Below are positions 7,872-15,169 of a stretch of DNA of 29,950 nucleotides, piece after piece. The notes under the pieces are model-generated. The model did not search any database, was not told the DNA's origin, and saw only the letters and a program-made list of their open reading frames with translations. Numbering within the stretch: position 1 is the first letter of the stretch; each line of letters opens with the position of its first letter. Source of the stretch: an uncultured Lachnospiraceae bacterium (lineage in GTDB: Bacteria; Bacillota; Clostridia; Lachnospirales; Lachnospiraceae); NCBI GenBank assembly GCA_937920345.1, contig CALGVA010000068.1:1-29950 (forward strand), in the 5' to 3' direction. The position numbers were made by a program, and so were the translations under genes.

Positions 7872-7971
7872 CGTACTGCCGCGTAACGCGGCGGTACGTC
7901 TGACAGACTGGTACCGTTTCTTCTGATCCGGTACCGGAAGCAAAAGAAATCCAATATCCCGTTTTTCGGGA
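7872..7971. repeat. Cluster of three hairpins after the cassette
   Basis: Three inverted repeats follow in series: CGTAC-T-GCCGCG-TAA-CGCGGC-G-GTACG (7872-7898), GGTACCG with CGGTACC (7910-7916 and 7929-7935), and TCCCG-TTTTT-CGGGA (7957-7971). None has a downstream T tract, so they are not textbook terminators. They may stabilise or end the operon mRNA, or be small repeat elements at the border of the gene-fragment region. The rest of 7807-8011 holds no recognisable gene. Confidence 0.6.
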
Positions 7972-8011
7972 ATGCAACAAGATACAAGGATCATAGCAGG
8001 ATATGAGGAGA

Positions 8012-8184
8012 TGGGCGGGGGAAACGTTGATCCGCAATATCGGGCATATCAGATTTCAGGAAACAGGCCGGGCGAGGTCAGGGATTGCGCGGTCGAGACG
8101 TATGAGTATCACTGCATGGCGATGGCTTTTTCTCTCATCGGCCTGAAGACTGGAAAAATAACGATTTTGAATCCGACGTGCTGC
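8012..8184 (+). pseudogene. aroA fragment, internally deleted
   Basis: This stretch matches the C-terminal part of the intact aroA at 20136-21449. Bases 8012-8064 correspond to about 21117-21169, and 8065-8184 to about 21252-21371, so about 80 bases are missing between them. The conserved YEDHRMAMAFSL has become YEYHCMAMAFSL, changing the Asp and Arg of the active-site region. The fragment has neither a start nor an end of its own gene and is joined directly to an unrelated fragment. Confidence 0.85.
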
Positions 8185-8354
8185 AACCGATGGAGATTGA
8201 GAAAACGTCGAATCCCGGTACAGAGCTTACGAGGGTATTTGCGTTTCTGGACAGGGCTTCGGTTCCGAGGGATAAGGGCGTTGTTATATGCATGAAACCG
8301 GGGATTGGCGCGATCGACCGGGAGAACTATATTGTGCCGGTATGGTTGATCTGA
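8184..8354 (+). pseudogene. C-terminal fragment, possibly AAA/DUF4143-type ATPase
   Basis: About 56 codons are open and end at a TGA (8352-8354), reading MEIEKTSNPGTELTRVF, then FLDRASVPRDKGVVICM and finally AIDRENYIVPVWLI. This pattern resembles the C-terminal end of the predicted ATPases annotated with DUF4143, but the match is from memory. There is no start of its own, and it is spliced between the aroA and recQ fragments. Confidence 0.45.
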
Positions 8355-8632
8355 AAGATATACAGAAGGGATTACATACGAGAGCTTAATGCGGAAAGCG
8401 GCATTATCTATTGTGCCACCAGAAAAAATGTGGACAAGCTGTATGACAAACTGCTTGCGGAAGGGGTGGCGGTGACCAGATATCATGCCGGTCTTGACGG
8501 CGGGGAGCGCAGACAGAATCAGGAGGATTTTATCTATGACAAATGTCCGGTGATGATCGCGACGAATGCTTTCAGTATGGGGATCGACAAGTCCAATGTA
8601 CGTTATGTCATTCATTACAACATGCCGCAGAT
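8355..8632 (+). pseudogene. recQ internal fragment
   Basis: Bases 8369-8630 align without gaps to 985-1242 of the intact recQ with about 26 mismatches by my count, roughly 90% identity. Most mismatches are at third codon positions, so the copy diverged while still under protein-level selection. It covers the helicase C domain from DYIRELNAESG to VIHYNMPQ and has no start or end. It was probably acquired from a relative or is an old paralogue. Confidence 0.9.
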
Positions 8633-8842
8633 TTTGACGTGGTTGTTATTCTGCTGCCTGCAGGAAGAAGAACACATATTGAACTGGGAATGGCACTGGC
8701 GTTACAGAGAAAAGTGTTCTTATGTTCTGCGACAGAGGAAGAGTTCAGTGTGGAAAATACCGTGAATTTCTATCAACTACCCGATATTATAAAATTAACC
8801 GGGGCTGTAGATGAGAATATTGGAAGTATACTCGCACAATAA
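8633..8842 (+). pseudogene. C-terminal fragment of a nucleoside 2-deoxyribosyltransferase-like gene
   Basis: The reading frame DFDVVVILLPAGRRTHIELGM followed by ALALQRKVFL matches the C-terminal pattern of the nucleoside 2-deoxyribosyltransferase-like family (DVVVxxLPxGxxxHxExGxA). It ends at TAA 8840-8842. The N-terminal half is absent. The frame can be extended backwards into the recQ fragment in a different frame, giving an accidental 99-codon ORF from 8543. The native terminator follows at 8872. Confidence 0.7.
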
Positions 8843-8871
8843 GGGCTTCCAAGGGATAGAATAATAAATTG

Positions 8872-8905
8872 AGCGGAGCCATAAGAGACTCCGCTTGATT
8901 TTTTT
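8872..8905 (+). terminator. Rho-independent terminator after the gene-fragment block
   Basis: A perfect 7-bp stem AGCGGAG (8872-8878) and CTCCGCT (8889-8895) with a 10-base loop is followed by seven T (8899-8905). It is probably the original terminator of the deoxyribosyltransferase-like gene. It overlaps the last codon of the opposite-strand gene by two bases. Confidence 0.8.
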
Positions 8906-9092
8906 ATGCCGCATTCTTTTTTAATTTCTTCCTCGATATGCTCATACCAATGAAATAAAAGAACAGAATGCCGACGGCGGCTCTTGCAAAAACCTCTGCG
9001 GCCTGATCGGTGAAGGTGATAGAAAGAATCATTCTTATCACAATAATTCCTGCCATTGCTGCTGCTGCGATTAATACATTTTTCATTTTCAT
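8904..9092 (-). CDS. Small membrane protein of unknown function
   Basis: A 62-residue protein with two predicted TM helices: about residues 4-25 (NVLIAAAAMAGIIVIRMILS) and 36-51 (FARAAVGILFFYFIGM), then a basic tail SRKKLKKN. The ribosome site AAAGGAG (complement of 9097-9103) supports a real gene. The ATG at 9086 (spacing 10) and the ATG at 9092 (spacing 4) are both possible. No family is recognised. It stands alone, with 215 bases upstream before the next gene. Confidence 0.55.
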   Translation of the reverse strand: MKMKNVLIAAAAMAGIIVIRMILSITFTDQAAEVFARAAVGILFFYFIGMSISRKKLKKNAA

Positions 9093-9307
9093 TTCTCTCC
9101 TTTTCTGTAATCCACAATTTTCATTTTTAATGATTCCCTTATGTGTACCGGGGTATTTTTCTTTCTGTAATTAAGATACCAGATATCAGGAGCTGTTTCC
9201 ATTGATCTGGCTTACAGTTGTGCGCCGTAACTTACATTTGTGTAAGATTGCATATAAAAGCGGGCGCAGCGCATAGGAATCACGTACAGAGTCGTTTGCA
9301 GCGCTGA

Positions 9308-10036
9308 TCAGAACATTTCGCTGATTGCCGTATAGCAAAAGGAAAAAAGAATACTGGACAGGACAAACTCCGAGCCGATCAGCATAAGCAGTGTGCCGGT
9401 CTTATACCGGATAATGTTCCTGTATATCATCAAAGTGCAGTAGAAAGTAAAGATTTCTTTTTGGTCGCGCATAGACTGGCATTGCGCGGCCAAACGGGAC
9501 AGATGTTTGCGAAAGCAGGACATCCTGACGATATAGGCGAATATGGGAAGGTCATAGAAGTCCGCCGTGCAGGTAGGAAGCGGTACAGTGAGGGACAGAT
9601 CGTCGCTGTTGAAAGTGATCTGCGGGTTTCTTAATATGTAATAATTATACTTCCATGCGCCGGTCTTTTCACGGCTGTATCTTCTTAAGAAGGGCCATCT
9701 TTTCCAGGAAGATAAATTCGGAATCTGTTCGTGCAGTGCGGAGAGATTTTCCTGAAAAGAATGGAGCTGTCTGTTACAGTAAAGAGATATAACGGAGATC
9801 ACAGCCGAGCCGAATGTGGCGAAAATAGAGCCTAAGGGAATACAGCTGCTTAAGCTCGCATCTGTAATGCATTCCCTGAAAATAAGATAAGTCAGATATA
9901 CGGTTGCGGCAAAGGAGAGGATCAGAAGCAGGAGTTTCGACACGTGGAATAAAAAAGCAGATTGCACGAGCAGTCTGTTTCTTTTACCGTTATTCAGGAG
10001 TAATTCGCCGTCTTCGATACTGTAATGATATTTCAT
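9308..10036 (-). CDS. Multi-pass membrane protein of unknown function
   Basis: A 242-residue protein with hydrophobic segments near residues 31-52, 63-85 and 217-240, and a soluble region of about 130 residues between the second and third. That region is rich in aromatic and basic residues (SSWKRWPFLRRYSREKTGAWKYNYYIL) and in cysteines. No catalytic motif is visible. It is transcribed alone on the minus strand between the small membrane gene and the AraC regulator. The 9093-9307 gap shows no clear promoter for its neighbour. Confidence 0.7.
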   Translation of the reverse strand: MKYHYSIEDGELLLNNGKRNRLLVQSAFLFHVSKLLLLILSFAATVYLTYLIFRECITDASLSSCIPLGSIFATFGSAVISVISLYCNRQLHSFQENLSALHEQIPNLSSWKRWPFLRRYSREKTGAWKYNYYILRNPQITFNSDDLSLTVPLPTCTADFYDLPIFAYIVRMSCFRKHLSRLAAQCQSMRDQKEIFTFYCTLMIYRNIIRYKTGTLLMLIGSEFVLSSILFSFCYTAISEMF

Positions 10037-10090
10037 TGCCGATCCTCGTTCCGTATTATCTGCGTGTGTTTATGATTTACTGTTTCCTGA

Positions 10091-10140
10091 GTCTGTACTG
10101 ACAGACGATATTTGCATAATCCCATCATACATAATTTCAA
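10091..10140 (-). promoter_or_regulatory. Possible promoter and dyad ahead of the 9308-10036 gene
   Basis: On the minus strand TTGAAA (10140-10135), a 16-base spacer and TATGCA (10118-10113) form a weak promoter. Just downstream GTCTGT-ACTG-ACAGAC (10091-10106) is a perfect inverted repeat that may be an operator or leader hairpin. Confidence 0.3.
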
Positions 10141-10242
10141 TGGGGTTTTCAAGAAATATCAGTATGAGGCTGTATGAGGAATGCCTGCGTTTCTCTGCGG
10201 TATCTTGTGTGCAGCAGCTGTAACGGGAAATGCAGCCCGGCT

Positions 10243-11124
10243 TTACGATTCTAAACGTGCCGCATTTCTGTATGCGACAGGGTTTTTCCCGTATCTGGTG
10301 CGGAATGCTCTTGTAAAATAGGAGTGATTATGAAAACCGCAGTTCCCGGCAATATCAATCACTTTCAGATCGGTTTCCACTAACTGCTTTGCAGCCATAT
10401 TCAGACGGTATTCGACCAGATATGCGTTGAAGCTTATTCCGGTGAAGTCCTTAAACAGTTTCATAAAGTGGCTTTCCGAAAAGCCGCAGTGTTTGGCCGC
10501 TTCATGAATGGATATTTTACGGTCATAGAACTTACGGATATCATAAAGTGCATTTTTGAGTCTGTTGTATGATAGCTGTAAAGCACTGTTGTCACTGGTG
10601 GCAGTGAAGCTGTACTGATTTATATGATACAGCAGGAAAAACAGACTTGACATGATTAGAAGTTCATAAGTGGAGTAACTCTCGGCTCTGTGCTCCAGCA
10701 GTGACAGGATGCAGGGAGTTACCGTCTGGCTGAAGGCAGATCCGGAAGGATAAAAGAAATCTATGGTTTTTTCACCAGTCAGAAAAGGACTGACATATTT
10801 GTCATAACAAAGACTGCTTTCGGCGCCCCGGAAAAGAGAAGGATGAAACATAATATTGAAATATTCCCCGCCGGCAGGCCCGCCCGATTCAATGGAATGC
10901 ACAGCATGAGGAAGGATCACAACCAGGTCTTTGGCGCAGAGTGTGTATGCGGATCCCCATATGGTAACCCGGATCTGTCCTGCGGTACAGTAGATGAGTT
11001 CAAAATCATCGTGCCAGTGAAGTGGAAAGGAGGGGATCCAATCCGGAATATTTCCGTGATAGACGCTGTAGGGGAAGTGAACCGTACCGTGTATTTTGGT
11101 TTCATGCATAAATGCTGTATCCAT
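10243..11124 (-). CDS. AraC-family transcriptional regulator with cupin sensor domain
   Basis: A 293-residue regulator. The N-terminal half is a cupin-like ligand domain (LHWHDDFELIYCTAG near residues 36-50, then the ILPHAVHSIE strand). The C-terminal 100 residues hold the two AraC HTH motifs: ISIHEAAKHCGFSESHFMKLFKDF and the signature VIDIAGNCGFHNHSYFTRAF, ending with the typical YGKNPVAYRN. It is divergent from the GH13 gene across a 159-base gap, so activation of that gene in response to a sugar is the likely role. This role is inferred from context only. Confidence 0.9.
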   Translation of the reverse strand: MDTAFMHETKIHGTVHFPYSVYHGNIPDWIPSFPLHWHDDFELIYCTAGQIRVTIWGSAYTLCAKDLVVILPHAVHSIESGGPAGGEYFNIMFHPSLFRGAESSLCYDKYVSPFLTGEKTIDFFYPSGSAFSQTVTPCILSLLEHRAESYSTYELLIMSSLFFLLYHINQYSFTATSDNSALQLSYNRLKNALYDIRKFYDRKISIHEAAKHCGFSESHFMKLFKDFTGISFNAYLVEYRLNMAAKQLVETDLKVIDIAGNCGFHNHSYFTRAFRTRYGKNPVAYRNAARLES

Positions 11125-11176
11125 GATATATCTTCCTCCGTTGTTTTTATGACATAATAGAATTGTGTTATAAAAT

Positions 11177-11196
11177 CAAGAATATATTACAAGAAT
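11177..11196. promoter_or_regulatory. Candidate AraC-type direct-repeat site
   Basis: CAAGAAT occurs at 11177-11183 and 11190-11196, 13 bases apart, in the divergent intergenic region, with a related CAAGAGT at 11221. AraC-family proteins often bind direct repeats. No strong promoter was seen for the GH13 gene, which fits activator dependence but does not prove it. Confidence 0.2.
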
Positions 11197-11283
11197 CATA
11201 ATGCAAATCAGAGTAAAATACAAGAGTGTTAGAACTGTTTCGGATTAACATTGAATATTTTAAAGAAGAGGACGGGATGAGAT

Positions 11284-13023
11284 ATGGAATATGCAGCAGT
11301 CAGACATTTTGCAGATAAGCGATATTGTTACGCGTTGGAGAAGGGGCGGTTTCTGATCAGACTTGAGACGAAAAAAGGCGATGCGGCAAACGTGACCATT
11401 CATATGCAGGATAAGTATCTGCCGGTAAAATATCATGATACAAGAAATACGCAGAATATGCGGAAAGCGTATTCTGACAATTATATAGATTACTATGAAG
11501 CAGTGATAGAGATGGATGTGGTCTGTCTCAGATATTTCTTTGCGATAGAAGATCAGTCCGGGAAAGTTGTGTATTATGGAAATCATGATTTCTATGATGC
11601 ATGTATCACGGATATTGAGAAGATGTATGACTGCCCGCAGAGTCTACGGGAGGAAGAACTTTTTGTGCTGCCGGAATGGGCGAAGAATAAGGTGGTATAC
11701 CAGATTTTCCCGTCCCGTTTTGCCACAGATCAGGACATTCCGGAAGAGGTGTGGTATCAGGCACCGATCGATCATAAGGCTGATCTGAAGGGCTCTCTCA
11801 GGGGAATTATCAACCGGCTGGACTATATAAAGGAACTGGGAGCGGATATTATCTACATGACTCCGGTTTTCAAGTCTGGCTCCAGCCACAAGTATAATAT
11901 CGATGACTATTATGTAATCGATCCGGCTTTCGGGGATAAGGAGGATTTGAAGGAACTGGTATCCCGTGCGCATGGTCTGGGGATGTATGTAATCCTTGAC
12001 GGGGTGTTTAACCATACTTCGGCAGAGTTTTTTGCATTTCGGGATATCAGGGAAAAGAAAGAACAGTCAGCGTATCTGGACTGGTATTATATACAGGATT
12101 TTCCGCTTGTGATGGAGTGGGGAAAAAAGCCGAATTACAAGACTTTCAGCTACGCCGGTCTTATGCCGAAACTGAACCTGCAGAATAAAGAGACGGCGGA
12201 TTATGTCATTGATGCTGCGTCCTACTGGATCAGAGAATGCGATATCGACGGATGGCGGCTGGATGTGGCGGATGAGATCAGTCACGTCTTCTGGAAGCGG
12301 TTCAGAAGGGAAATGAAAGCGGTCAAAAGCGATATACTGATTGTCGGTGAGATCTGGCATTTTGCCGGTGACTTTCTGGAGGGGGATGAGTGGGACAGCG
12401 TCATGAATTATCAGTTTTACCGTTCGGTGTTTGATCTGATCGTGTCGCAGAAGATGAGCGCCTCCGCCTTTACCGGAAACCTTAATTTTATGAAGGGCAA
12501 TCTGCATCAGGGCCTGGAAGGATACCTCTGGAATTTTATAGACAGCCATGATACGGCAAGATTTTCATACAGTGTCGGCCATGACATCAGGAAACAAAAG
12601 CTGGCGGCGGCACTGCAGCTGCTGCTGCCCGGTATGCCGATGGTCTACTATGGCGATGAGGCGGCGTTGGACGGCGGCGCCGATCCGGACTGCAGGCGTG
12701 GTATGCTCTGGGATGAAGAAAGACAGAATCAGGACATTCTAGGTTATTACCGGACGCTGATCAGGATCAGACATAATTATGCAGTGCTGACAGAAGGGGA
12801 GATCATAAAGCAGTACGCAGAAGACACAACAGGACTGATCTATATGGAAAGACGCCTGCAGGAGCAGCATTTGATACTGATTTTTCATACGAAGCAGGGC
12901 AAGGTGGAACTGCAGAATCTGACAGGCATGAGTGATCTTGTAAAGGACGAGATTTTTTCGGGCAGTTTAGGAGATTATGAGACTGCGGTGCTTGTCAGCC
13001 GGGCGGATGGAAATAAATTGTAA
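11284..13023 (+). CDS. GH13 alpha-glucosidase / neopullulanase-type maltodextrin hydrolase
   Basis: A 579-residue intracellular glycoside hydrolase family 13 enzyme acting on alpha-1,4 glucans or maltodextrins. No signal peptide is present. An N-terminal beta domain (1-125) like that of cyclomaltodextrinases precedes the TIM barrel (from VVYQIFPSRF, 137-146). The four GH13 regions are visible: DGVFNH (239-244), GWRLDVADE with nucleophile D327, IVGEIW with acid/base E356, and FIDSHD with D423. A short C-terminal beta domain follows. The N-domain and the VYQIFPSRF motif favour the neopullulanase/maltogenic subfamily. It is divergent from the AraC regulator. No terminator was found downstream. 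Confidence 0.9.
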   Translation: MEYAAVRHFADKRYCYALEKGRFLIRLETKKGDAANVTIHMQDKYLPVKYHDTRNTQNMRKAYSDNYIDYYEAVIEMDVVCLRYFFAIEDQSGKVVYYGNHDFYDACITDIEKMYDCPQSLREEELFVLPEWAKNKVVYQIFPSRFATDQDIPEEVWYQAPIDHKADLKGSLRGIINRLDYIKELGADIIYMTPVFKSGSSHKYNIDDYYVIDPAFGDKEDLKELVSRAHGLGMYVILDGVFNHTSAEFFAFRDIREKKEQSAYLDWYYIQDFPLVMEWGKKPNYKTFSYAGLMPKLNLQNKETADYVIDAASYWIRECDIDGWRLDVADEISHVFWKRFRREMKAVKSDILIVGEIWHFAGDFLEGDEWDSVMNYQFYRSVFDLIVSQKMSASAFTGNLNFMKGNLHQGLEGYLWNFIDSHDTARFSYSVGHDIRKQKLAAALQLLLPGMPMVYYGDEAALDGGADPDCRRGMLWDEERQNQDILGYYRTLIRIRHNYAVLTEGEIIKQYAEDTTGLIYMERRLQEQHLILIFHTKQGKVELQNLTGMSDLVKDEIFSGSLGDYETAVLVSRADGNKL

Positions 13024-13073
13024 TGGAATAAATACGCTTTCCCTTTTTTGTATATTTTTAAGAAAAAAATAAG

Positions 13074-13102
13074 TTGCGTTGTTGCAAATTATCCAATATA
13101 AT
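13074..13102 (+). promoter_or_regulatory. Probable promoter of the arabinofuranosidase unit
   Basis: TTGCGT (13074-13079), a 17-base spacer and TATAAT (13097-13102) form a sigma-A-like promoter ahead of the small ORF and the GH51 gene. A second TATAAT at 13114 has no -35 partner. Confidence 0.45.
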
Positions 13103-13159
13103 TTAGAATAAAGTATAATAATTTAATAAATGTTCAAAAAGGGAAGGTATGGTAGCATA

Positions 13160-13285
13160 ATGAGCGAAATGGAAAAGGAAAAAGAGATCGTCGGCGATCC
13201 GCTGTATAATCCGAACAGTCATACAATGCTTATGAAAATAAAATGGGACGAGCAGGGGCGGCCGGTGTTCGGGTTTGACAACTAA
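13160..13285 (+). CDS. 41-residue small ORF before the arabinofuranosidase
   Basis: ATG at 13160 opens 41 codons, ending at TAA 13283-13285, 19 bases before the GH51 start. GGGAAGG at 13141-13147 could be its ribosome site but lies 12 bases away. The peptide ends WDEQGRPVFGFDN, which resembles the C-terminal WDE-G-P-FG tail seen in many GH43 enzymes. It may be the remnant of a lost GH43 gene, or a short genuine protein such as a translational leader. No TM or signal is present. Confidence 0.4.
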   Translation: MSEMEKEKEIVGDPLYNPNSHTMLMKIKWDEQGRPVFGFDN

Positions 13286-13304
13286 AAGAAAGAGAGGGGT
13301 TACT

Positions 13305-14825
13305 ATGGCAACTATATATATTAATGAAAAAAAGAAAAAGGGGCATATCAACCCTGAAATATACGGGCACTTTTCGGAACATCTGGGAAGGTGCATCTAT
13401 GAAGGGCTGTATGTGGGGGAAAACTCTGAGATTCCAAATGTAAACGGCATGCGGAAAGATGTGGTGGACGCCCTGAAAGAAATGCAGATCCCGGTGCTTC
13501 GCTGGCCGGGCGGCTGCTTTGCGGACGAGTATCACTGGAAGGACGGTATCGGTCCCAAAGCGGATAGAAAGAAGATGATCAATACGCACTGGGGCGGTGT
13601 CGTTGAGGACAACAGCTTCGGTACGCATGAATTTTTCGAATTGTGTGAACAGCTTGGATGCAAGACTTATGTCAATGGTAATGTGGGAAGCGGTACGGTG
13701 CAGGAGATGAGCGAATGGGTGGAATACTGTACATTTGACGGTGTTTCCCCGATGGCGGATCTGCGGAGAGATAACGGTCATGAGAAGCCGTGGAAGATCG
13801 ACTATTTCGGCGTCGGAAATGAGAACTGGGGCTGCGGCGGCAATATGACGCCGGAGTATTACGGGAATCTGTACAGAAGATATCAGACTTATGTGAGAGA
13901 GTATCGGGACGACGCGCCGATCCGGAAAATATGCTGCGGGGCAAATTCGGTGGATTATTTCTGGACGGAAGGTGTTCTGAAGACTTGTACGGCAGCGCCG
14001 GCGCCCGGTCCCGATGCAGACAACCCGGGCTTTATGAACGGTCTGTCGCTGCATTATTATGTGCATCCGGGCGGATGGGAGAACAAAGGAAGCGCGACGG
14101 AATTCGACAGTAAGATCTGGTACCAGACACTTTGCAAAGCGATCTATATGGAAGAACTGATCAGGCGCCATGGCGCTGTTATGGATCAATATGATCCGCA
14201 GAAAAAGATCGGCATGATGGTGGACGAGTGGGGCTGCTGGTTTGATGTGGAACCGGGTACGAATCCGGGATTCTTATATCAGCAGAACACGATGCGGGAT
14301 GCGCTGGTGGCGGGTATCACACTGAATATTTTTAACAAGCACTGCGACCGTGTTAAAATGGCGTGTATCGCGCAGATGGTCAATGTACTGCAGGCAGTGA
14401 TTCTGACCGAAGGACCGAAGATGGTTCTGACGCCTACCTATCATGTTTTCCATATGTACAGACATCATCAGGACGCGGAACTGGTTGAAAGCTATGTGGA
14501 AGGCAATCAGAACATAGGAGAGGAAGCGGCGTATCAGGTGCCACAGATCAGTGAATCGGTCTCTGTCGGCGAAGATGGTACGGTGAACATTACAGTGAAT
14601 AATTTATCGGTCACGGAGGATGTTCCGATGGAGATCTCCTTTGCAGAGCTTGTTCCTTCCCGTATAGAAGCGGTAATATTGACGGGTGCAATGTGCGCGC
14701 ATAATACGTTTGAAGAGCCGGAAAATGTAAAAGAGACCGGATTTTGCGATTATAAGATGGAGGCAAACAAGATCAGGTTCACTGCGCCGCCATGCAGTGT
14801 AATCAGTTTCCGTGTGGGGCAGTGA
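13305..14825 (+). CDS. GH51 alpha-L-arabinofuranosidase
   Basis: A 506-residue intracellular enzyme that releases terminal arabinofuranose from arabinan or arabinoxylan oligosaccharides. The retaining GH51 catalytic pair is visible: acid/base E173 in GVGNENWG and nucleophile E308 in MMVDEWGCW. IYGHFSEHLGRCIYEGL and LRWPGGCFADEYHW are typical of the N-terminal barrel, and a C-terminal beta domain begins near residue 395. The start at 13305 is set by GAGAGGGG (13292-13299); an in-frame ATG at 13275 lacks a ribosome site. The stop codon overlaps the start of the next gene. Confidence 0.95.
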   Translation: MATIYINEKKKKGHINPEIYGHFSEHLGRCIYEGLYVGENSEIPNVNGMRKDVVDALKEMQIPVLRWPGGCFADEYHWKDGIGPKADRKKMINTHWGGVVEDNSFGTHEFFELCEQLGCKTYVNGNVGSGTVQEMSEWVEYCTFDGVSPMADLRRDNGHEKPWKIDYFGVGNENWGCGGNMTPEYYGNLYRRYQTYVREYRDDAPIRKICCGANSVDYFWTEGVLKTCTAAPAPGPDADNPGFMNGLSLHYYVHPGGWENKGSATEFDSKIWYQTLCKAIYMEELIRRHGAVMDQYDPQKKIGMMVDEWGCWFDVEPGTNPGFLYQQNTMRDALVAGITLNIFNKHCDRVKMACIAQMVNVLQAVILTEGPKMVLTPTYHVFHMYRHHQDAELVESYVEGNQNIGEEAAYQVPQISESVSVGEDGTVNITVNNLSVTEDVPMEISFAELVPSRIEAVILTGAMCAHNTFEEPENVKETGFCDYKMEANKIRFTAPPCSVISFRVGQ

Positions 14826-15103
14826 TGAAGGAAGAACAAATCGGAACAAAGCGAATTTGCAGGAAATGTCTGACGAAAGATATGGATGAGAAAGACTATC
14901 TGGAGAAGATACAAGTCCTGGTTGCAAATCTGGATGCCGATGTGAAGGTTAAACAGGAAATCTATGAAAAAAGACTTGCCGTCTGCAGGGAGTGCGATTT
15001 CCTGGCAGACGGCACGTGTAGAGCGTGCGGCTGCTTTGTGGAATTGCGTGCAGCCGTCCGGAAGAATTCCTGTCCGTATAACAAATGGAAGGCGACGAAG
15101 TGA
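14825..15103 (+). CDS. Small cysteine-rich protein (DUF6171-like)
   Basis: A 92-residue protein whose ATG shares one base with the stop of the GH51 gene, indicating translational coupling. It has CRKC near residue 12, then DYLEKIQVLVANLDADVKVK, and a C-terminal cluster CRECDFLADGTCRACGCFVE plus a last cysteine. These are eight cysteines in CxxC-type pairs, which suggests a structural zinc or iron site. The pattern matches, from memory, the family annotated as DUF6171, whose function is unknown. Earlier in-frame ATGs lie within the GH51 gene. Confidence 0.75.
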   Translation: MKEEQIGTKRICRKCLTKDMDEKDYLEKIQVLVANLDADVKVKQEIYEKRLAVCRECDFLADGTCRACGCFVELRAAVRKNSCPYNKWKATK

Positions 15104-15169
15104 GCGGCAAAGCGATGATGGAAAACAGTGTTTATGATATCGCAGGAATTTTCAGAACACATATCTGCG

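Noticed and set aside
7972..8842. ORFs of 99-111 codons at 7972, 8430 and 8543
   Set aside because: They read across the joins of gene fragments and switch between unrelated proteins, so they are accidental frames within pseudogenes.
9900..11157. Plus-strand frames at 9904-10101 and 10843-11157
   Set aside because: They are antisense to the membrane protein and the AraC gene, without ribosome sites or recognisable domains.
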